Origin: Candidatus Goldiibacteriota bacterium
GTDB taxonomy: Bacteria; Oederibacteriota; JAAXVQ01
Length of the DNA: 34,151 nt
Direction of reading: 5' to 3'
Assembly (NCBI GenBank): GCA_020052235.1
Contig: JAGVPM010000047.1
Span: 1 to 34,151 of the forward strand
Shown here: in pieces, positions 17,574 to 29,932 of the stretch
Layout: each line of letters opens with the position of its first letter
Numbering within the stretch: position 1 is the first letter of the stretch
Program-made: the position numbers and the translations under genes
The notes under the pieces: generated by a model
Told to the model about the DNA's origin: nothing
The model's input: the letters and a program-made list of their open reading frames with translations, nothing else
Databases searched by the model: none

Positions 17574-19262
17574 GTGAACCGAACCATGACGGTTGAATCC
17601 ACATTCCCGAACGCGTCAAGCGAGCCAAACCCTGAGGAGCATAAATTTAATCATATAATTTCCACTACCACCCGGGATTTGGACTCCCAGGAACCAACTC
17701 CTTTGCAACAAATTATTCAAACGCTTGCTGCCGATGAAAACAAATTAAAACCAAATGCCGAGCGTATGACTGAAGGTGTGATCATTGTTTCTGGTTCAAC
17801 GGTTGAGTGGATGAATAATGCGGCTGCGATTATTTTTGATTTTTCGCGGGGGGAATTACCGGGTCAACCCTTGGAGGCTTTTTTCTCACCGGAGGATGCG
17901 GAAATTTTTTTAGGACAATTAAAAAAAATAAAAAGTGAAAAGGCCCGGTTTCGGCAGATCGAATTTGGAATTCGGCGCCCCAATGGGCAGCATAGATATT
18001 TTGATGTCAGCACCTCTTCGATCGCAGGCGCGGGTGATGAGAAGCAGGCGATAATTTTTCGCGATGTCACGGATCGCCGCCGGTCTGAAGAAGAAAATAA
18101 AAAAATGGAATTAAAGGTCCAGCAGGCACAGAAACTTGAAAGCCTAGGTGTTTTAGCCGGCGGGATTGCCCATGATTTCAATAATTTGTTAATGACCATT
18201 TTAGGCAATGCCAGTTTGGCGCTGTTGGAATTGCCCTCGGATTCATCGGCGCGGCAAAGCATTGAACAAATTGAAACCGCCGCCATTCGCGCCGCCAATT
18301 TAACCAATCAATTATTGACTTATTCGGAAAAAAATCGCTTTGTTATGCAGCCGACGCAATTATCCCGTTTGGTCGAAGAAATGGTTCAGCTATTGCAAGT
18401 TTCCATATCAAAAAAAGTAGTGCTGCAATTTAAACTGGAAAAGGATATTCCTACCGTTGAAGTGGAACCCACCCAGATTCGGCAGGTTATTATGAATCTC
18501 ATCACCAATGCGTCCGAGGCCATTGGTGATGAGGAAGGATTGATAATTCTGAGTACGGGTATGGTTGAAGCCGACCGAGCTTATTTGGATGAATGTTATT
18601 TGGGAGAAGAATTGCCGACGGGGCGTTTTATTTTTGTGGAGGTTTCGGATACCGGTTGTGGAATGGATGCGGGCACACAGGCGAAAATTTTCGATCCGTT
18701 TTTTACCACCAAATTTACCGGCCGGGGTTTGGGGTTGGCTGCTGTTCTGGGAATTATGCGGGCGCACAAAGGTTCCATTCGCGTTACCAGCCTTCCCGGT
18801 CAGCAAACTGTTTTTCGGATATTAATTCCGTATTCAGCAGTTTTAACGCCGGTTGCCGAAGCGCCGAAACAGGCTTTGATTAATTGGCGCGGCCAGGGGC
18901 TGGTATTGGTGGTGGATGACGAAGAGGGTGTGCGGAAAGTAGTGAAAATGATTCTGGAAGAATACGGGTTCAGTATTCTTACGGCCACGGACGGATGTGC
19001 CGCCATCGAGGCATTCAAAGAGCATACCTCGCAGGTCGTGGCTGTGATATTGGATTTGACCATGCCCCGTCTGGATGGACTAAAAACGTTTCAGGAACTT
19101 CGCCGAATGCGGCATGATGTTAAAGTGATCCTTTCCAGCGGTTACAGTGAAGAAGAGGCCGTAAGCCGGTTTGTCGGCGAGGGATTGGCCGGATTTATCC
19201 AAAAGCCGTATAATGCCATTGGTTTGCTCGAAAAAATGCAGCGAATTTTAGGAAAAATTTAG
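17574..19262 (+). CDS. PAS domain - histidine kinase - C-terminal receiver (hybrid sensor kinase)
   Basis: H-box LGVLAGGIAHDFNNLL, N-box QVIMNLITNASEAI, G motifs DTGCGMD and GRGLGLAAVLGIMRAHKG, receiver VLVVDDEEGVRK...VILDLTMPRLDG...QKPY. Start is GTG 17574 or ATG 17586. Confidence 0.95.
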   Translation: MNRTMTVESTFPNASSEPNPEEHKFNHIISTTTRDLDSQEPTPLQQIIQTLAADENKLKPNAERMTEGVIIVSGSTVEWMNNAAAIIFDFSRGELPGQPLEAFFSPEDAEIFLGQLKKIKSEKARFRQIEFGIRRPNGQHRYFDVSTSSIAGAGDEKQAIIFRDVTDRRRSEEENKKMELKVQQAQKLESLGVLAGGIAHDFNNLLMTILGNASLALLELPSDSSARQSIEQIETAAIRAANLTNQLLTYSEKNRFVMQPTQLSRLVEEMVQLLQVSISKKVVLQFKLEKDIPTVEVEPTQIRQVIMNLITNASEAIGDEEGLIILSTGMVEADRAYLDECYLGEELPTGRFIFVEVSDTGCGMDAGTQAKIFDPFFTTKFTGRGLGLAAVLGIMRAHKGSIRVTSLPGQQTVFRILIPYSAVLTPVAEAPKQALINWRGQGLVLVVDDEEGVRKVVKMILEEYGFSILTATDGCAAIEAFKEHTSQVVAVILDLTMPRLDGLKTFQELRRMRHDVKVILSSGYSEEEAVSRFVGEGLAGFIQKPYNAIGLLEKMQRILGKI

Positions 19263-19283
19263 GCGCTATACAGTGGGAGGCCC

Positions 19284-19308
19284 GGGCGATCACAAGGATC
19301 GCCCCTAC
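19284..19308. repeat. Short palindromic intergenic repeat (GGGCGATC-acaag-GATCGCCCCTAC)
   Basis: Perfect 8-bp inverted repeat 19284-19291/19297-19304, followed by the CCTAC edge also seen at 33287-33315. Confidence 0.75.
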
Positions 19309-19366
19309 AAAAGCCAATAAATCATCGGAATTTATGGGGTAGAAGCTTTTTTTTCGTGGGGGCAGC

Positions 19367-20471
19367 ATGAAAGCTAAAAAAAATACACGTCAGTGGTTGT
19401 GGTGCGCCGCACTTACATGGCTTGCCGTCGCACTGTTTTATTTTACCGGTCCTTTGATCCACTTGGAATGGTTGGCTACGGATCGTTTGGAACAATGGCA
19501 AGCTAAAAATTCGCCGCTGTGTCAGGATCTGCAGTTCGTGGTGTTGGATCAGCGCAGTTTGGAAGCCGGAGCCAAGGAGTATGGGCTTTCGTGGCCTTGG
19601 CCGCGGGAAGCCTATGCGCAAATATTGGATTACTTAAAGCGTGCAGGCGCCCGGTTGGTTATCTTGGATTTTTTATTCACCGAATCCTATTCAAATGCCT
19701 ACGGCCCCGAGGACGATGCCCAATTGGTGGCCGCGCTGCAGAATCAGGGCAAAGTTTATATTCCGTTTATAACCAAAAAAAAGGGTGCTCCCCATGAGGC
19801 TGAACGTTTATTTGAAGTTCGTCCGGATTTGGGGATTGAATTTATTGGCTCCAATTGGGCGCAAGATGCCCAACAGGGCGTAAGCGTTTCATTGCCATCC
19901 ATTTTGACGGCGTTGCCCGGCGTATCCGGCCATTTTGGCTTTTGGATAAACATTTGGTTCCCAGCCTGGGATTTGCGCCTTTGGTTGGTCCGGGGGCGCA
20001 TCGGGTTTGGGCAGAGGGAAACTGGCTGCATTTGGATTCACAAAAATGGCCCATGGACAGTGAAGGCAACATTTTGCTCCGCTATCGCGCTTGGAGGGTG
20101 TGAATAAATTTTATGAGACTTCGATTTTAATAAGCCAAGAGACGCATGCGGCCTTGGGAGCGCGTTTGGTGACCCGGGAATTGGATTACATCCGCGTGAA
20201 GGGAAAACAGGATCCCACACGGATCTATGAAGTGATGGCTGAACCCGGGGAATTAACCGATGCGCAAAAGGCATTTTTGGGGCATTATCAAGCCGGGCTG
20301 GAAGCGTTTTGGCAGCGCGCATTCGGCAAAGCCCGCAAGCAATTGATGCAAGCGTTGCGCCATAGGCCCGCTGATTTCCCGGCCCGTATGTTTTTAGAGC
20401 GGTGTGACCGGTATATCAAACGGGCGCCGGGGCCCCGGTGGGACGGCGTGACTATTTTAAAATCCAAGTGA
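19367..20471 (+). pseudogene. Degraded CHASE2 - class III adenylate/guanylate cyclase gene (catalytic core missing, three reading frames)
   Basis: Frame 19367-~19943 encodes TM + CHASE2 start; 19945-~20090 in another frame encodes LDKHLVPSLGFAPL...PMDSEGNILLRYR (CHASE2 end); 20091-20471 in the third frame encodes LEGVNKFYETSILISQETHAALGARLVTRELDYIRVKGKQDPTRIYEV (extreme C-terminus of class III cyclases). Confidence 0.82.
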
Positions 20472-20481
20472 GGTGGATGCC

Positions 20482-20958
20482 ATGAAAAGGATCGTGGTTT
20501 GCTTTATTCTAATGCTCCTGCCACTTAGCCTTTGGGCTGAAGTGCGTCATGTTCAGGTGGAAAAAACACGGTTGCTTAAAAAACCTACGTCATTTAGTCC
20601 GGTTGCAGCCACCTTGAATTACCGCACGGCCGTGGAGGTGGTAAGCAAACAAGGCGGTTTTTATTGCGTGCAAACCAAACAAGGCCGGGGGTACATTTCA
20701 GAAGCCTCGTTGACGGTCAAGCAACCTAAATTTTCTTCAAAACTTTCAGGCGAATATGTCTCCTCCGAGGAAGTGGCTACGGCCACCAAAGGCTTTAATG
20801 CGCAAGTGGAATCCGAATACCGGAAAAGCAATCCGAATTTACAATATGCGGTTGTGGACCAGATTGAATCGCATACCCACTATGCTAATCCGCAAACTGC
20901 TTTTTCCGCCTTTAGAAAACAAGGGAAATTGGGCGAGTTTCAAGGCGGGGGTGAATAA
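20482..20958 (+). CDS. Secreted SH3b-like domain protein
   Basis: Signal peptide MKRIVVCFILMLLPLSLWAE; then VEKTRLLKKPTSFSPVAATLNYRTAVEVVSKQGGFYCVQTKQGRGYISEASL, an SH3b pattern. ATG 20482 preceded by gtgaggtgg; the track starts 9 nt earlier at a GTG. Confidence 0.8.
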   Translation: MKRIVVCFILMLLPLSLWAEVRHVQVEKTRLLKKPTSFSPVAATLNYRTAVEVVSKQGGFYCVQTKQGRGYISEASLTVKQPKFSSKLSGEYVSSEEVATATKGFNAQVESEYRKSNPNLQYAVVDQIESHTHYANPQTAFSAFRKQGKLGEFQGGGE

Positions 20959-20960
20959 AT

Positions 20961-21827
20961 ATGAAAATCATGCGCGCTGTTTTGGGTGTTTGCCTATTCA
21001 TCAGCCTTGGCCTGACCGGGTGTGCTACCTTGGGAAAAGCAGTCAAGGTTGGGGGGCAATTAGCCGGGTATCAGGAATTGGAAAGCATGGGCGATAGTAT
21101 GGAAAAATCAGACCGGGAGTTTACCGAGGAAGAAAAATATTATATTGGACGTACGGTCGGAGCCAGCTTGTTGGCTGACGCCCCTTGGAAAAACGAAGCG
21201 CAGTTGACGTTATACCTCAATGAAGTGGGAAATACTTTGGCCATGGCTTCTTCACGCCCGGAAATGTATCATGGATATCATTTTGCTGCTTTGGTGGAAA
21301 AAAATGCCAATGCCTTTGCCTGTCCGGGCGGATTTTTATTTATTTCTACCGGATTGCTGGGGATTTGCCAAACGGAAGACGAGTTAGCGGCGGTTTTAGC
21401 CCATGAAATAGCCCATATTATTATGGAACATCCCATGGAAGCTATTCAAGCCAGCCATCAGCGGGAAGCAGCGGCCTCATTGGTTAAATTTGGGTTACGC
21501 AAAGCCGGGGAATCCCAAGGGGAATTGCAGCAATTATCCGGGTTGTTTGATAATGTGGTTAAAGATGTGGTGAAAGCAGTGGCTCAGGGTTATTCCAGGG
21601 AAAAAGAGCAAGATGCGGATCTTTTAGCTGTGGAGATTCTGTGCCAAGCCGGATACTCGCCTAAAGCCTTGGCGGATGTTTTGGGGCGTATGGAAGGACA
21701 CTCGGGATATCATGGGGACCCCAAAGTTCGTGCCAAAAAAATTCTGGAGACCATAGAAACAAAGGGTAAGACACCTGCTGTTTATGCTCAACGGGATAAA
21801 AGGTTCAAGCAAGTTTCCGGCCATTAA
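20961..21827 (+). CDS. M48-family metallopeptidase lipoprotein
   Basis: Lipobox LGLTGC; zinc motif AVLAHEIAHIIMEH; downstream EKEQDAD. Confidence 0.93.
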   Translation: MKIMRAVLGVCLFISLGLTGCATLGKAVKVGGQLAGYQELESMGDSMEKSDREFTEEEKYYIGRTVGASLLADAPWKNEAQLTLYLNEVGNTLAMASSRPEMYHGYHFAALVEKNANAFACPGGFLFISTGLLGICQTEDELAAVLAHEIAHIIMEHPMEAIQASHQREAAASLVKFGLRKAGESQGELQQLSGLFDNVVKDVVKAVAQGYSREKEQDADLLAVEILCQAGYSPKALADVLGRMEGHSGYHGDPKVRAKKILETIETKGKTPAVYAQRDKRFKQVSGH

Positions 21828-21847
21828 ATAAAAACATTATTTTTTTA

Positions 21848-21877
21848 TTGACATCCAGGCATCATTTGTAATAATAT
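21848..21877 (+). promoter_or_regulatory. Sigma70-type promoter upstream of rpoB
   Basis: TTGACA 21848-21853; -10-like TAATAT at 21872-21877 (18-bp spacer), or ATAATA with a 17-bp spacer. Confidence 0.6.
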
Positions 21878-21959
21878 TCCGTTTCTTTGTATCCTCGATT
21901 TTAAAATACATAAATATATGATTTCCCCTATTTAGAACTTAGGGCCAGGAGGAGATTGC

Positions 21960-24900
21960 ATGCCCAAATCGTTTTTTGATCCGCGAAATCGCCGTAGTTA
22001 CAACAAGCTTCAAGAAATCATGGAAATTCCGAACTTGATGGAAATTCAGAAGAAGTCGTACAACGACTTCATTCAGAAGGCCATCTTGCCGGAAAATCGC
22101 AAAAACCAAGGTCTGCAAGCGGTTTTTCAAAGCGTATTTCCCATTTACGACTTCAACAACAATTCAAGCTTGGAATTTGCGGGCTTCAGCTTTGGAGAAC
22201 CCAAGTATTCCGTGGAGGAATGCCGGGAACGGGACATGAGTTTTTCCGCCCCGCTCAAGGTGACCTTGCGGCTGGTAGTCCGGGAAAGCGATCCGGAAAC
22301 CAAGGTCAAACGCATTAAGGATATCAAAGAACAAGAAGTATTCTTTTGCGAATTGCCCTTGATGACCAGCAAAGGGACTTTCATTATTAATGGCGCCGAG
22401 CGCGTCATTGTGTCCCAGTTGCATCGTTCTCCCGGTGTTTCGTTCGACGAAGACGAAAGCAAAGGGCAAACCATGGGACGCCGTTACTTGGTGGCCCGGA
22501 TCATTCCTTATTGGGGTTCGTGGTTGGAGTTTGAATACGATACCAACAATATTGTGTACATCCGTATTGACCGGAAACGCAAGATTTTGGCCACGACTCT
22601 TTTGAAGGCCATTGGATTTTCAACGCAGCAAAAAATCCTGAGCTTGTTTCATGAAACCGAAAATGTTGCGACCAATGATTCAGCCGTGGATCGCGTGCTT
22701 ATGGATGACGTGGCGGATGCCGGTACCGGGGAAGTAATTGCCGAATGCAATACCTTGTTAACCTCGGAAATCATTCAAAAAATCAGGGCTGCCAAAATTA
22801 ATAAAATACCCGTGGCCGTGGCCGGAGTGGACGAATTACTGTCACTGCATTATACCTTGGCTAAGGATAATACGCGTTCCAAGAACGAAGCCATGATCGA
22901 AATCTACCGGAAGATGCGTCCCGGCGATCCGCCCACGGTGGAAAGCGCCGCGGCATTGTTGGAGGGTTTATTTTTCAACCCCAAACGGTATAACCTGTCC
23001 AAGGTGGGACGCTACAAGCTGAATAAACGCTTGGGGCTGACCATCCCCATGGACCATACGACATTGAAAAAAGAAGACGTGGTTGAGGTTATGAAGTATT
23101 TGGTGAAACTCAACAATGAGCAGGGCGAAAAGGATGACATTGACCATTTGGGCAACCGCCGCATCCGTTCCTCGGGTGAACTTTTGGAAAATCAATTCCG
23201 CATCGGATTGGCCCGCATTGAACGTGCCGTGAAGGAACGCATGTCCATTTTGGACATTGACACGGCCATGCCTTCGAATCTCATTAATGCCAAACCGGTG
23301 GCGGCTGCGGTCAAGGAATTTTTCGGTTCCTCGCAGTTGTCCCAGTTCATGGATCAAACCAATCCCTTGGCGGAGTTGACGCACAAGCGCCGCTTGTCCG
23401 CGCTCGGCCCCGGCGGTTTGAATCGTGAACGCGCGGGTTTTGAAGTGCGCGACGTGCATCACACGCACTACGGGCGTATTTGCCCCATTGAAACACCGGA
23501 AGGCCCGAACATCGGTTTGATTTCTTCGCTGGCCACTTTTGCGCGTGTCAATGACTATGGGTTCATTGAGACCCCGTATTTAAAAGTGGAAAACGGCAAA
23601 GTTACGGATGAAATCCGTTACTTGGTGGCGGATGAAGAAGATGAGTACGTTATTGCCCAGGCCAATGCCCCGGTGGATAAAAACAGCCATTTGGTGGGTC
23701 CGGTCATTTCAGCCCGTTTGCGCGGTGATTTTCCCTTGGTCAATCCCAAGGAAGTTCACTTCATGGACGTGTCGCCGAAACAATTGGTGTCCATTGCCAC
23801 GGCCTTGATTCCGTTCTTGGAGCACGATGACGCGAACCGCGCCTTGATGGGTTCCAACATGCAGCGCCAGGCCGTGCCCTTGCTGCGCACCGAAGCGCCC
23901 CTGGTGGGAACCGGGATTGAAGGCAAATGCGCCTATGACTCCGGAGTTATGATTTTGGCCAAGCACGATGGTATTGTTGAGAAGGTAGGCTCGGATCAGA
24001 TCGTGGTTTCCTGGGAAGATAAAAAAGACGGCAAAGTCCGCCTGGATGTTTATAATCTGACCAAGTACCAGCGCTCAAATCAAGATACCTGCATCAATCA
24101 AAAACCGGTTGTACGCAAAGGGGAGCATGTCCGTAAAGGACAAGTTCTGGCCGACGGTCCGTCGACCTCCGGCGGTGAGTTGGCGTTGGGTCAAAATATC
24201 CTGATGGCATTCTTGCCCTGGCAAGGTTACAACTTCGAGGACGCGATTATCGTTTCCGAGCGTTTGCTGAAGGAAGACCGTTTCACCTCGGTGCATATCG
24301 AGGAGTTCGAATTGGAAGCCCGTGATACCAAACTGGGCAAGGAAGAAATTACGCGCGATATTCCCAATGTCGGGGAAGATGCTTTGAAAGATTTGGATGA
24401 GACCGGCATTATCCGCATGGGCGCGGAGGTTGGCCCGGGGGACATTTTGGTGGGCAAAGTAACGCCCAAAGGTGAAACCGAGCTGAGCCCGGAAGAAAAA
24501 TTGTTGCGCGCCATTTTCGGCGAAAAATCCGGCGATGTGCGCGATGCCTCGCTGAAGGTTCCGCCCGGGATCGAAGGCAAGGTGATTGACGTCAAGGTCT
24601 TCTCGCGGCGTGAACGTGATGAAAAAATCCGCGCGCGCGATTTGGACCGGATCAAGAAATTGGAAAAAGAACGCATGCGTTTGGAAGCTCGCTTGGATCA
24701 GAATCGTGCCGCTCAAATTGCGGACATAGAGAAAAAATTAGTCGAAGACCTGGCTGAATTGAAAAAAGGCGGCAAGGGCGATGCCGCGGAACTGAAAGAA
24801 ACGGCCGTGTCCGAAATTAATAAGACCGAGCAAATCAGCGAGGAAATGAAAGATAAGCTGAATAATGACTACGAGCGGATGATCCTTAAGATTCGCAAAG

Positions 24901-25769
24901 GCGATGAGTTGCCGCCGGGAGTCATCAAGCTGGTCAAAGTTTACGTGGCGAAAAAACGTAAATTGTCCGTAGGCGATAAGATGGCCGGACGTCACGGTAA
25001 CAAGGGTGTGGTTTCCCGCGTGGTGCCGGAAGAAGATATGCCGTATTTGGCCGATGGCACCCCGGTGGATATTATTTTGAATCCCCTGGGCGTTCCTTCC
25101 CGCATGAACGTGGGTCAGATTTTGGAAACCCACTTGGGGTGGGCCGCGCATCATTTGAACATTCACGTGGCTACTCCGGTTTTTGCCGGTGCCACGGAAG
25201 GTGAAATTAAATCAGCTTTGCAGGAAGCAGGCTTGCCGGAAACCGGCACGATTGCACTGCACGACGGCCGGACCGGGGAAACATTTGATAACCCCGTGAC
25301 CGTGGGCTTCATGTACATGCTGAAACTGGCGCACTTGGTGGACGATAAGATCCATGCTCGTTCCATCGGCCCCTACTCGCTTATCACGCAACAGCCGTTG
25401 GGCGGTAAGGCGCAGTTCGGCGGTCAGCGTTTCGGGGAAATGGAAGTGTGGGCCCTGGAAGCGTATGGCGCGGCCAATACCCTGCAAGAGTTGTTGACGG
25501 TCAAATCCGATGATGCGGCCGGGCGCACCAAAATTTATGAAGCTATCGTAAAGGGTAAAAACGCTCCGGATTCCTGCATTCCGGAATCCTTTAATGTCTT
25601 GGTTAAAGAATTGCAAAGTTTATGTTTGAACATTGAACTGTTGCGCAATTCCAAAGAAACGGCGGAGAAATTGGCCGCGGCCGAAGCGGCGGGCAAACCC
25701 GCCGAAAAGGAAAAGGAAAAAGCAGCAGCGAAACCTAAGAAGCGCAAGCAAGCCAAGGAGGACGCATGA
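21960..25769 (+). CDS. rpoB: DNA-directed RNA polymerase subunit beta
   Basis: [82 protein letters not shown] aggaggag before ATG. Confidence 0.99.
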   Translation: MPKSFFDPRNRRSYNKLQEIMEIPNLMEIQKKSYNDFIQKAILPENRKNQGLQAVFQSVFPIYDFNNNSSLEFAGFSFGEPKYSVEECRERDMSFSAPLKVTLRLVVRESDPETKVKRIKDIKEQEVFFCELPLMTSKGTFIINGAERVIVSQLHRSPGVSFDEDESKGQTMGRRYLVARIIPYWGSWLEFEYDTNNIVYIRIDRKRKILATTLLKAIGFSTQQKILSLFHETENVATNDSAVDRVLMDDVADAGTGEVIAECNTLLTSEIIQKIRAAKINKIPVAVAGVDELLSLHYTLAKDNTRSKNEAMIEIYRKMRPGDPPTVESAAALLEGLFFNPKRYNLSKVGRYKLNKRLGLTIPMDHTTLKKEDVVEVMKYLVKLNNEQGEKDDIDHLGNRRIRSSGELLENQFRIGLARIERAVKERMSILDIDTAMPSNLINAKPVAAAVKEFFGSSQLSQFMDQTNPLAELTHKRRLSALGPGGLNRERAGFEVRDVHHTHYGRICPIETPEGPNIGLISSLATFARVNDYGFIETPYLKVENGKVTDEIRYLVADEEDEYVIAQANAPVDKNSHLVGPVISARLRGDFPLVNPKEVHFMDVSPKQLVSIATALIPFLEHDDANRALMGSNMQRQAVPLLRTEAPLVGTGIEGKCAYDSGVMILAKHDGIVEKVGSDQIVVSWEDKKDGKVRLDVYNLTKYQRSNQDTCINQKPVVRKGEHVRKGQVLADGPSTSGGELALGQNILMAFLPWQGYNFEDAIIVSERLLKEDRFTSVHIEEFELEARDTKLGKEEITRDIPNVGEDALKDLDETGIIRMGAEVGPGDILVGKVTPKGETELSPEEKLLRAIFGEKSGDVRDASLKVPPGIEGKVIDVKVFSRRERDEKIRARDLDRIKKLEKERMRLEARLDQNRAAQIADIEKKLVEDLAELKKGGKGDAAELKETAVSEINKTEQISEEMKDKLNNDYERMILKIRKGDELPPGVIKLVKVYVAKKRKLSVGDKMAGRHGNKGVVSRVVPEEDMPYLADGTPVDIILNPLGVPSRMNVGQILETHLGWAAHHLNIHVATPVFAGATEGEIKSALQEAGLPETGTIALHDGRTGETFDNPVTVGFMYMLKLAHLVDDKIHARSIGPYSLITQQPLGGKAQFGGQRFGEMEVWALEAYGAANTLQELLTVKSDDAAGRTKIYEAIVKGKNAPDSCIPESFNVLVKELQSLCLNIELLRNSKETAEKLAAAEAAGKPAEKEKEKAAAKPKKRKQAKEDA

Positions 25770-28700
25770 GAATGGATGGCGGCTTAACTGAAAAAATGAC
25801 GTTGCTCCAACGGGAGCGCGAGAAAGAACGCGAATACCACGAATCGCGCGTGGCGGGCATGTTTGACGCCATTCGCATTTCATTGGCTTCGCCCGAAGTC
25901 ATTCGTAATTGGTCCAAAGGGGAAGTGAAAAAACCCGAGACCATTAATTATCGTACGTTTAAACCTGAACGCGAAGGTTTGTTCGATGAACGTATTTTCG
26001 GTCCCACCAAGGATTGGGAGTGCGCGTGCGGCAAATATAAGCGTATCCGCTACAAAGGCGTGGTCTGCGACCGTTGCGGAGTGGAAATTACCCAGGCTAA
26101 AGTCCGGCGCGAACGTTTGGGGCATATTGAATTGGTTTCCCCGGTCACGCATATTTGGTATTTCAAAGGCGTGCCTTCACGGATTGCGTACCTGCTGAAC
26201 GTCGGTACCCGTATTTTGGAAAAGATTATCTATTATGAAAATTACATTGTCACCGATCCCGGGGACACCCCGCTGGCTAAAAAACAGATTTTGACCGAGG
26301 AAGATTACCGGGGTTTCCGCGAACAATACGGCAATGCCTTCACGGCCAAGATGGGCGCTGAATCCATCCGTGATTTGTTGCGCGAGTTGAATTTGGAAGA
26401 AATGTCCGAGAAGTTGCATAAGGACATGGAAACTGCTTCCGTGCAAAAACGCAAGGAAATCGTGAAGCGTTTGAAAGTGGTGGAGGCTTTTCGTAAATCG
26501 GGCAACAAACCCGAGTGGATGGTGCTGGAAGTTGTTCCTGTTCTTCCGCCCGAGTTGCGCCCCCTGGTGCCGTTGGACGGCGGGCGTTTTGCCACCTCGG
26601 ATTTGAATGATTTGTACCGCCGGGTCATCAACCGCAACAACCGGTTGAAAAAATTGATTGATCTCAAAGCGCCGGATGTTATTGTGCGCAATGAAAAGCG
26701 CATGCTGCAGGAAGCGGTGGATGCCTTGTTCGACAATGGCCGCCGCGGCCATGCGGTCAAGGGTCCGGGCAACCGCCCCTTGAAGTCGCTTTCCGACATG
26801 CTCAAGGGCAAGCAAGGCCGTTTCCGCCAAAACTTGCTCGGCAAGCGCGTGGACTATTCCGGACGTTCGGTCATCGTGGTGGGTCCGGAATTGAAATTGT
26901 GGCAGTGCGGTTTGCCCAAGAAAATGGCGTTGGAATTATTCAAGCCCTTTATTATTAAAAAGCTTGAAGACAGAGGATATGTCCATACCATCAAGAGCGC
27001 AAAAAAAATGGTGGAAAAGGTTAAACCCGAAGTTTGGGATATTTTGGAAGAAGTTTTGGAAGACCATCCGATTCTGCTCAACCGCGCCCCCACTCTGCAC
27101 CGCCAGGGGATTCAGGCATTCTTGCCGGTGTTGGTTGAAGGCAAAGCTTTGCGTATTCACCCTTTGGTCTGCGCTGCGTTTAACGCTGACTTTGACGGTG
27201 ATCAGATGGCGGTACATATTCCGCTTTCATCCGAAGCGCAATTGGAAGCGCGTGTGTTGATGATGTCTACAGCAAACATTATATCGACCGCCAGCGGCAA
27301 ACCGATTATTTCACCTTCGCAGGATATTGTTTTGGGGAATTATTACCTCACCAAAGAACGGGCCAGCGAAGGCAAGGAACGGCATGTGTTTTCTTCGCCG
27401 CAGGAAGTAATGATTGCCTTGGATGCCAACGAAATTTCCTACCACGCGTTGGTGAAGGTTCGCATGCATGGGAAATTGGTGGAGACGACACCAGGACGCG
27501 CTTGCTTTAACGAACAAGTGTTGCCGGAAAAGATGCGTTATGTCAACAAAGTGCTCAACAAGAAAGAATTGACCAACTTGGTGGCGCGTTGCCATAAAGA
27601 ATTAGGCACCTATGAAACCGTATTGATGCTGGACCGCATGAAGGAAGTGGGTTTCTTTTTTGCGACCAAGGCCGGATTTACGGTTGCAATTAATGATATG
27701 CGTATCCCGGAAAATAAATGGGTTATGATTGAAGCGGCCAAAAAGGAAGTAACGGCCATTGAAAAACAATATCAGCAAGGCGTCATTACCGATGGCGAAC
27801 GTTACAACAAAGTCATTGATATTTGGACGCATACCACTGATTCCATTGCCGAATTCATGATGGACGATTTGAGCCAGGATCGTGAAGGCTTCAATCCCAT
27901 CTTCATGATGGCGGACTCCGGCGCCCGCGGTTCTAAAATGCAGATCCGTCAGTTGGCCGGTATGCGCGGTTTGATGGCCAAACCGCAGCAGAAAATTACC
28001 GGTGCTACCGGTGAAATTATTGAACAGCCCATTATCGCCAACTTCCGCGAGGGTTTGACCGTGTTGGAGTACTTTATTTCCACTCACGGTGCGCGTAAAG
28101 GTTTGGCCGATACAGCCTTGAAAACCGCCGACGCAGGTTACTTAACGCGCCGTTTGGTGGACGTGGCGCAGGAAGTGATTATTTCCGAGGAAGATTGCGG
28201 AACCTTGAACGGTATTTCCATCGGTGCCATTCGCGAAGGCTCGGAAGTCATCGAACCTTTGAAGGAACGTATCCTGGGCCGCGTGGCTTTGGACAACGTG
28301 GTTGACTTGTTGACCGATGAAGTGCTGGTGCGTTCGGGCCAGATGATCAACGAGGAAATTGCCGAGAAGATTGAAAATGCGGTGGTGGAAAAAATCCGCA
28401 TCCGCTCCGTGTTGACCTGCGAAAGCCGCCGCGGTGTTTGCGCCCAGTGCTATGGACGCAATTTGTCGACGGGACGCAAAGTTGACATCGGCGAGGCGGT
28501 CGGCATCATTGCCGCCCAGTCCATCGGCGAACCCGGTACCCAGTTGACGCTGCGTACCTTCCACATCGGCGGTACGGCCAGCCGCGTGTTGGAAGTTTCG
28601 AAAATCGAAATCAAGAATGATGGTATAGCCCGTTATCAGAATTTGCGCTCCATTCAAAATTCTTCGGGTGATTGGATTGTTTTGAACCGCAACGCGGAAT

Positions 28701-29887
28701 TGGGCGTATACGACAACCGCGGTGCGGAACGTGAATTGTACCCCGTGCCGTATGGAACTGTATTAAAAGTGAAAGACGGCTCGCCGGTTAAAAAAGGCGA
28801 GGTAGTGGCTTTGTGGGATTTGTACAACGTTCCGATCTTTACGGAAGTCGCCGGCCGGGTCCACCTGGAAGATATTATTGACGGTGTGACCATGAAGGAA
28901 CAGACCGATGAATCAACTGGGTTGATCGGGCGTGTGATCATCGAACACCGCGAAGAGAATTTGCATCCGCAGATTGTTATTCGCGACAAGGAAGAACACG
29001 TTTTAGCCACCTATGCCATCCCCACGGGCGCTTATTTCACCGTGGAAGACAACATGGACGTGAAAGCCGGAGATATTATCTCCAAGATACCGCGTGAAAT
29101 ATCCAAGACCCGCGACATCACCGGCGGCCTGCCGCGCGTGGCGGAATTGTTCGAAGCGCGCAAACCCAAGAGTGCGGCTGCGATTTCTGAAATCGACGGT
29201 ACCGTGCATTTTGAGGGCATGGTGCGCGGTATGCGGAAAGTGATCGTGCGCCACGAAACAGGCACTGAGAAGGAATACTTAATTCCGGGCGGTAAGCATT
29301 TGAATGTCCGCGACGGTGACCGCGTGCAAGCCGGCGAACCGTTGACTGACGGCCCGATCAATCCGCACGATATTCTTGAGATCAAGGGTGAGAATGAAGT
29401 TCAGGAATACCTGGTAAACAAAGTTCAGGAAGTTTACCGTCTGCAGGGTGTTACCATCAACGACAAGCACATTGAAGTTATTGTGCGCCAGTTGTTGCGC
29501 AAGGTTGTGATTGAAGACGCCGGCGACACGGAGTTCCTGGTCGGCACGCAAGTGGACCGCTTTGCATTCCGCGATGAAAATGAGCGGGCCATCAAGATGG
29601 GCGGCAAGCCGGCAACGGCGCGTCCGATTCTGTTGGGTATTACCAAGGCCAGCTTGGGCACGGACAGCTTCATCTCGGCGGCATCCTTCCAGGAAACAAC
29701 CAGGGTGCTGACAGAAGCGGCCGTAGCGGGAAAAGTGGATGATCTGCGCGGCTTGAAAGAGAACGTAATTATGGGACATTTGATTTCAGCCGGCACGGGT
29801 ATGCCTCACTTGGTCAAGATCCGCAAGGATTCTGTCAAGAAGGAAGAGGTGGCGTTGGCGGCTGAACAAATAGAAGTAAAAAATTAA
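25766..29887 (+). CDS. rpoC: DNA-directed RNA polymerase subunit beta'
   Basis: [12 protein letters not shown], zinc-binding [36 protein letters not shown]; 4-nt ATGA overlap with the rpoB stop. Confidence 0.99.
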   Translation: MRMDGGLTEKMTLLQREREKEREYHESRVAGMFDAIRISLASPEVIRNWSKGEVKKPETINYRTFKPEREGLFDERIFGPTKDWECACGKYKRIRYKGVVCDRCGVEITQAKVRRERLGHIELVSPVTHIWYFKGVPSRIAYLLNVGTRILEKIIYYENYIVTDPGDTPLAKKQILTEEDYRGFREQYGNAFTAKMGAESIRDLLRELNLEEMSEKLHKDMETASVQKRKEIVKRLKVVEAFRKSGNKPEWMVLEVVPVLPPELRPLVPLDGGRFATSDLNDLYRRVINRNNRLKKLIDLKAPDVIVRNEKRMLQEAVDALFDNGRRGHAVKGPGNRPLKSLSDMLKGKQGRFRQNLLGKRVDYSGRSVIVVGPELKLWQCGLPKKMALELFKPFIIKKLEDRGYVHTIKSAKKMVEKVKPEVWDILEEVLEDHPILLNRAPTLHRQGIQAFLPVLVEGKALRIHPLVCAAFNADFDGDQMAVHIPLSSEAQLEARVLMMSTANIISTASGKPIISPSQDIVLGNYYLTKERASEGKERHVFSSPQEVMIALDANEISYHALVKVRMHGKLVETTPGRACFNEQVLPEKMRYVNKVLNKKELTNLVARCHKELGTYETVLMLDRMKEVGFFFATKAGFTVAINDMRIPENKWVMIEAAKKEVTAIEKQYQQGVITDGERYNKVIDIWTHTTDSIAEFMMDDLSQDREGFNPIFMMADSGARGSKMQIRQLAGMRGLMAKPQQKITGATGEIIEQPIIANFREGLTVLEYFISTHGARKGLADTALKTADAGYLTRRLVDVAQEVIISEEDCGTLNGISIGAIREGSEVIEPLKERILGRVALDNVVDLLTDEVLVRSGQMINEEIAEKIENAVVEKIRIRSVLTCESRRGVCAQCYGRNLSTGRKVDIGEAVGIIAAQSIGEPGTQLTLRTFHIGGTASRVLEVSKIEIKNDGIARYQNLRSIQNSSGDWIVLNRNAELGVYDNRGAERELYPVPYGTVLKVKDGSPVKKGEVVALWDLYNVPIFTEVAGRVHLEDIIDGVTMKEQTDESTGLIGRVIIEHREENLHPQIVIRDKEEHVLATYAIPTGAYFTVEDNMDVKAGDIISKIPREISKTRDITGGLPRVAELFEARKPKSAAAISEIDGTVHFEGMVRGMRKVIVRHETGTEKEYLIPGGKHLNVRDGDRVQAGEPLTDGPINPHDILEIKGENEVQEYLVNKVQEVYRLQGVTINDKHIEVIVRQLLRKVVIEDAGDTEFLVGTQVDRFAFRDENERAIKMGGKPATARPILLGITKASLGTDSFISAASFQETTRVLTEAAVAGKVDDLRGLKENVIMGHLISAGTGMPHLVKIRKDSVKKEEVALAAEQIEVKN

Positions 29888-29897
29888 TAAAAAAATA

Positions 29898-29926
29898 TTG
29901 ACATAGGAAAGATGTTTTTATATAAT
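29898..29926 (+). promoter_or_regulatory. Perfect consensus sigma70 promoter
   Basis: TTGACA 29898-29903, 17-bp spacer, TATAAT 29921-29926; begins 10 nt after the rpoC stop. Confidence 0.9.
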
Positions 29927-29932
29927 TTCGAC

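Noticed and set aside
20091-20471. Independent small gene (126 aa, TTG start)
   Set aside because: Begins mid-motif (LEGVNKFYET) of a class III cyclase with no ribosome-binding site; better explained as the remnant of the upstream pseudogene.
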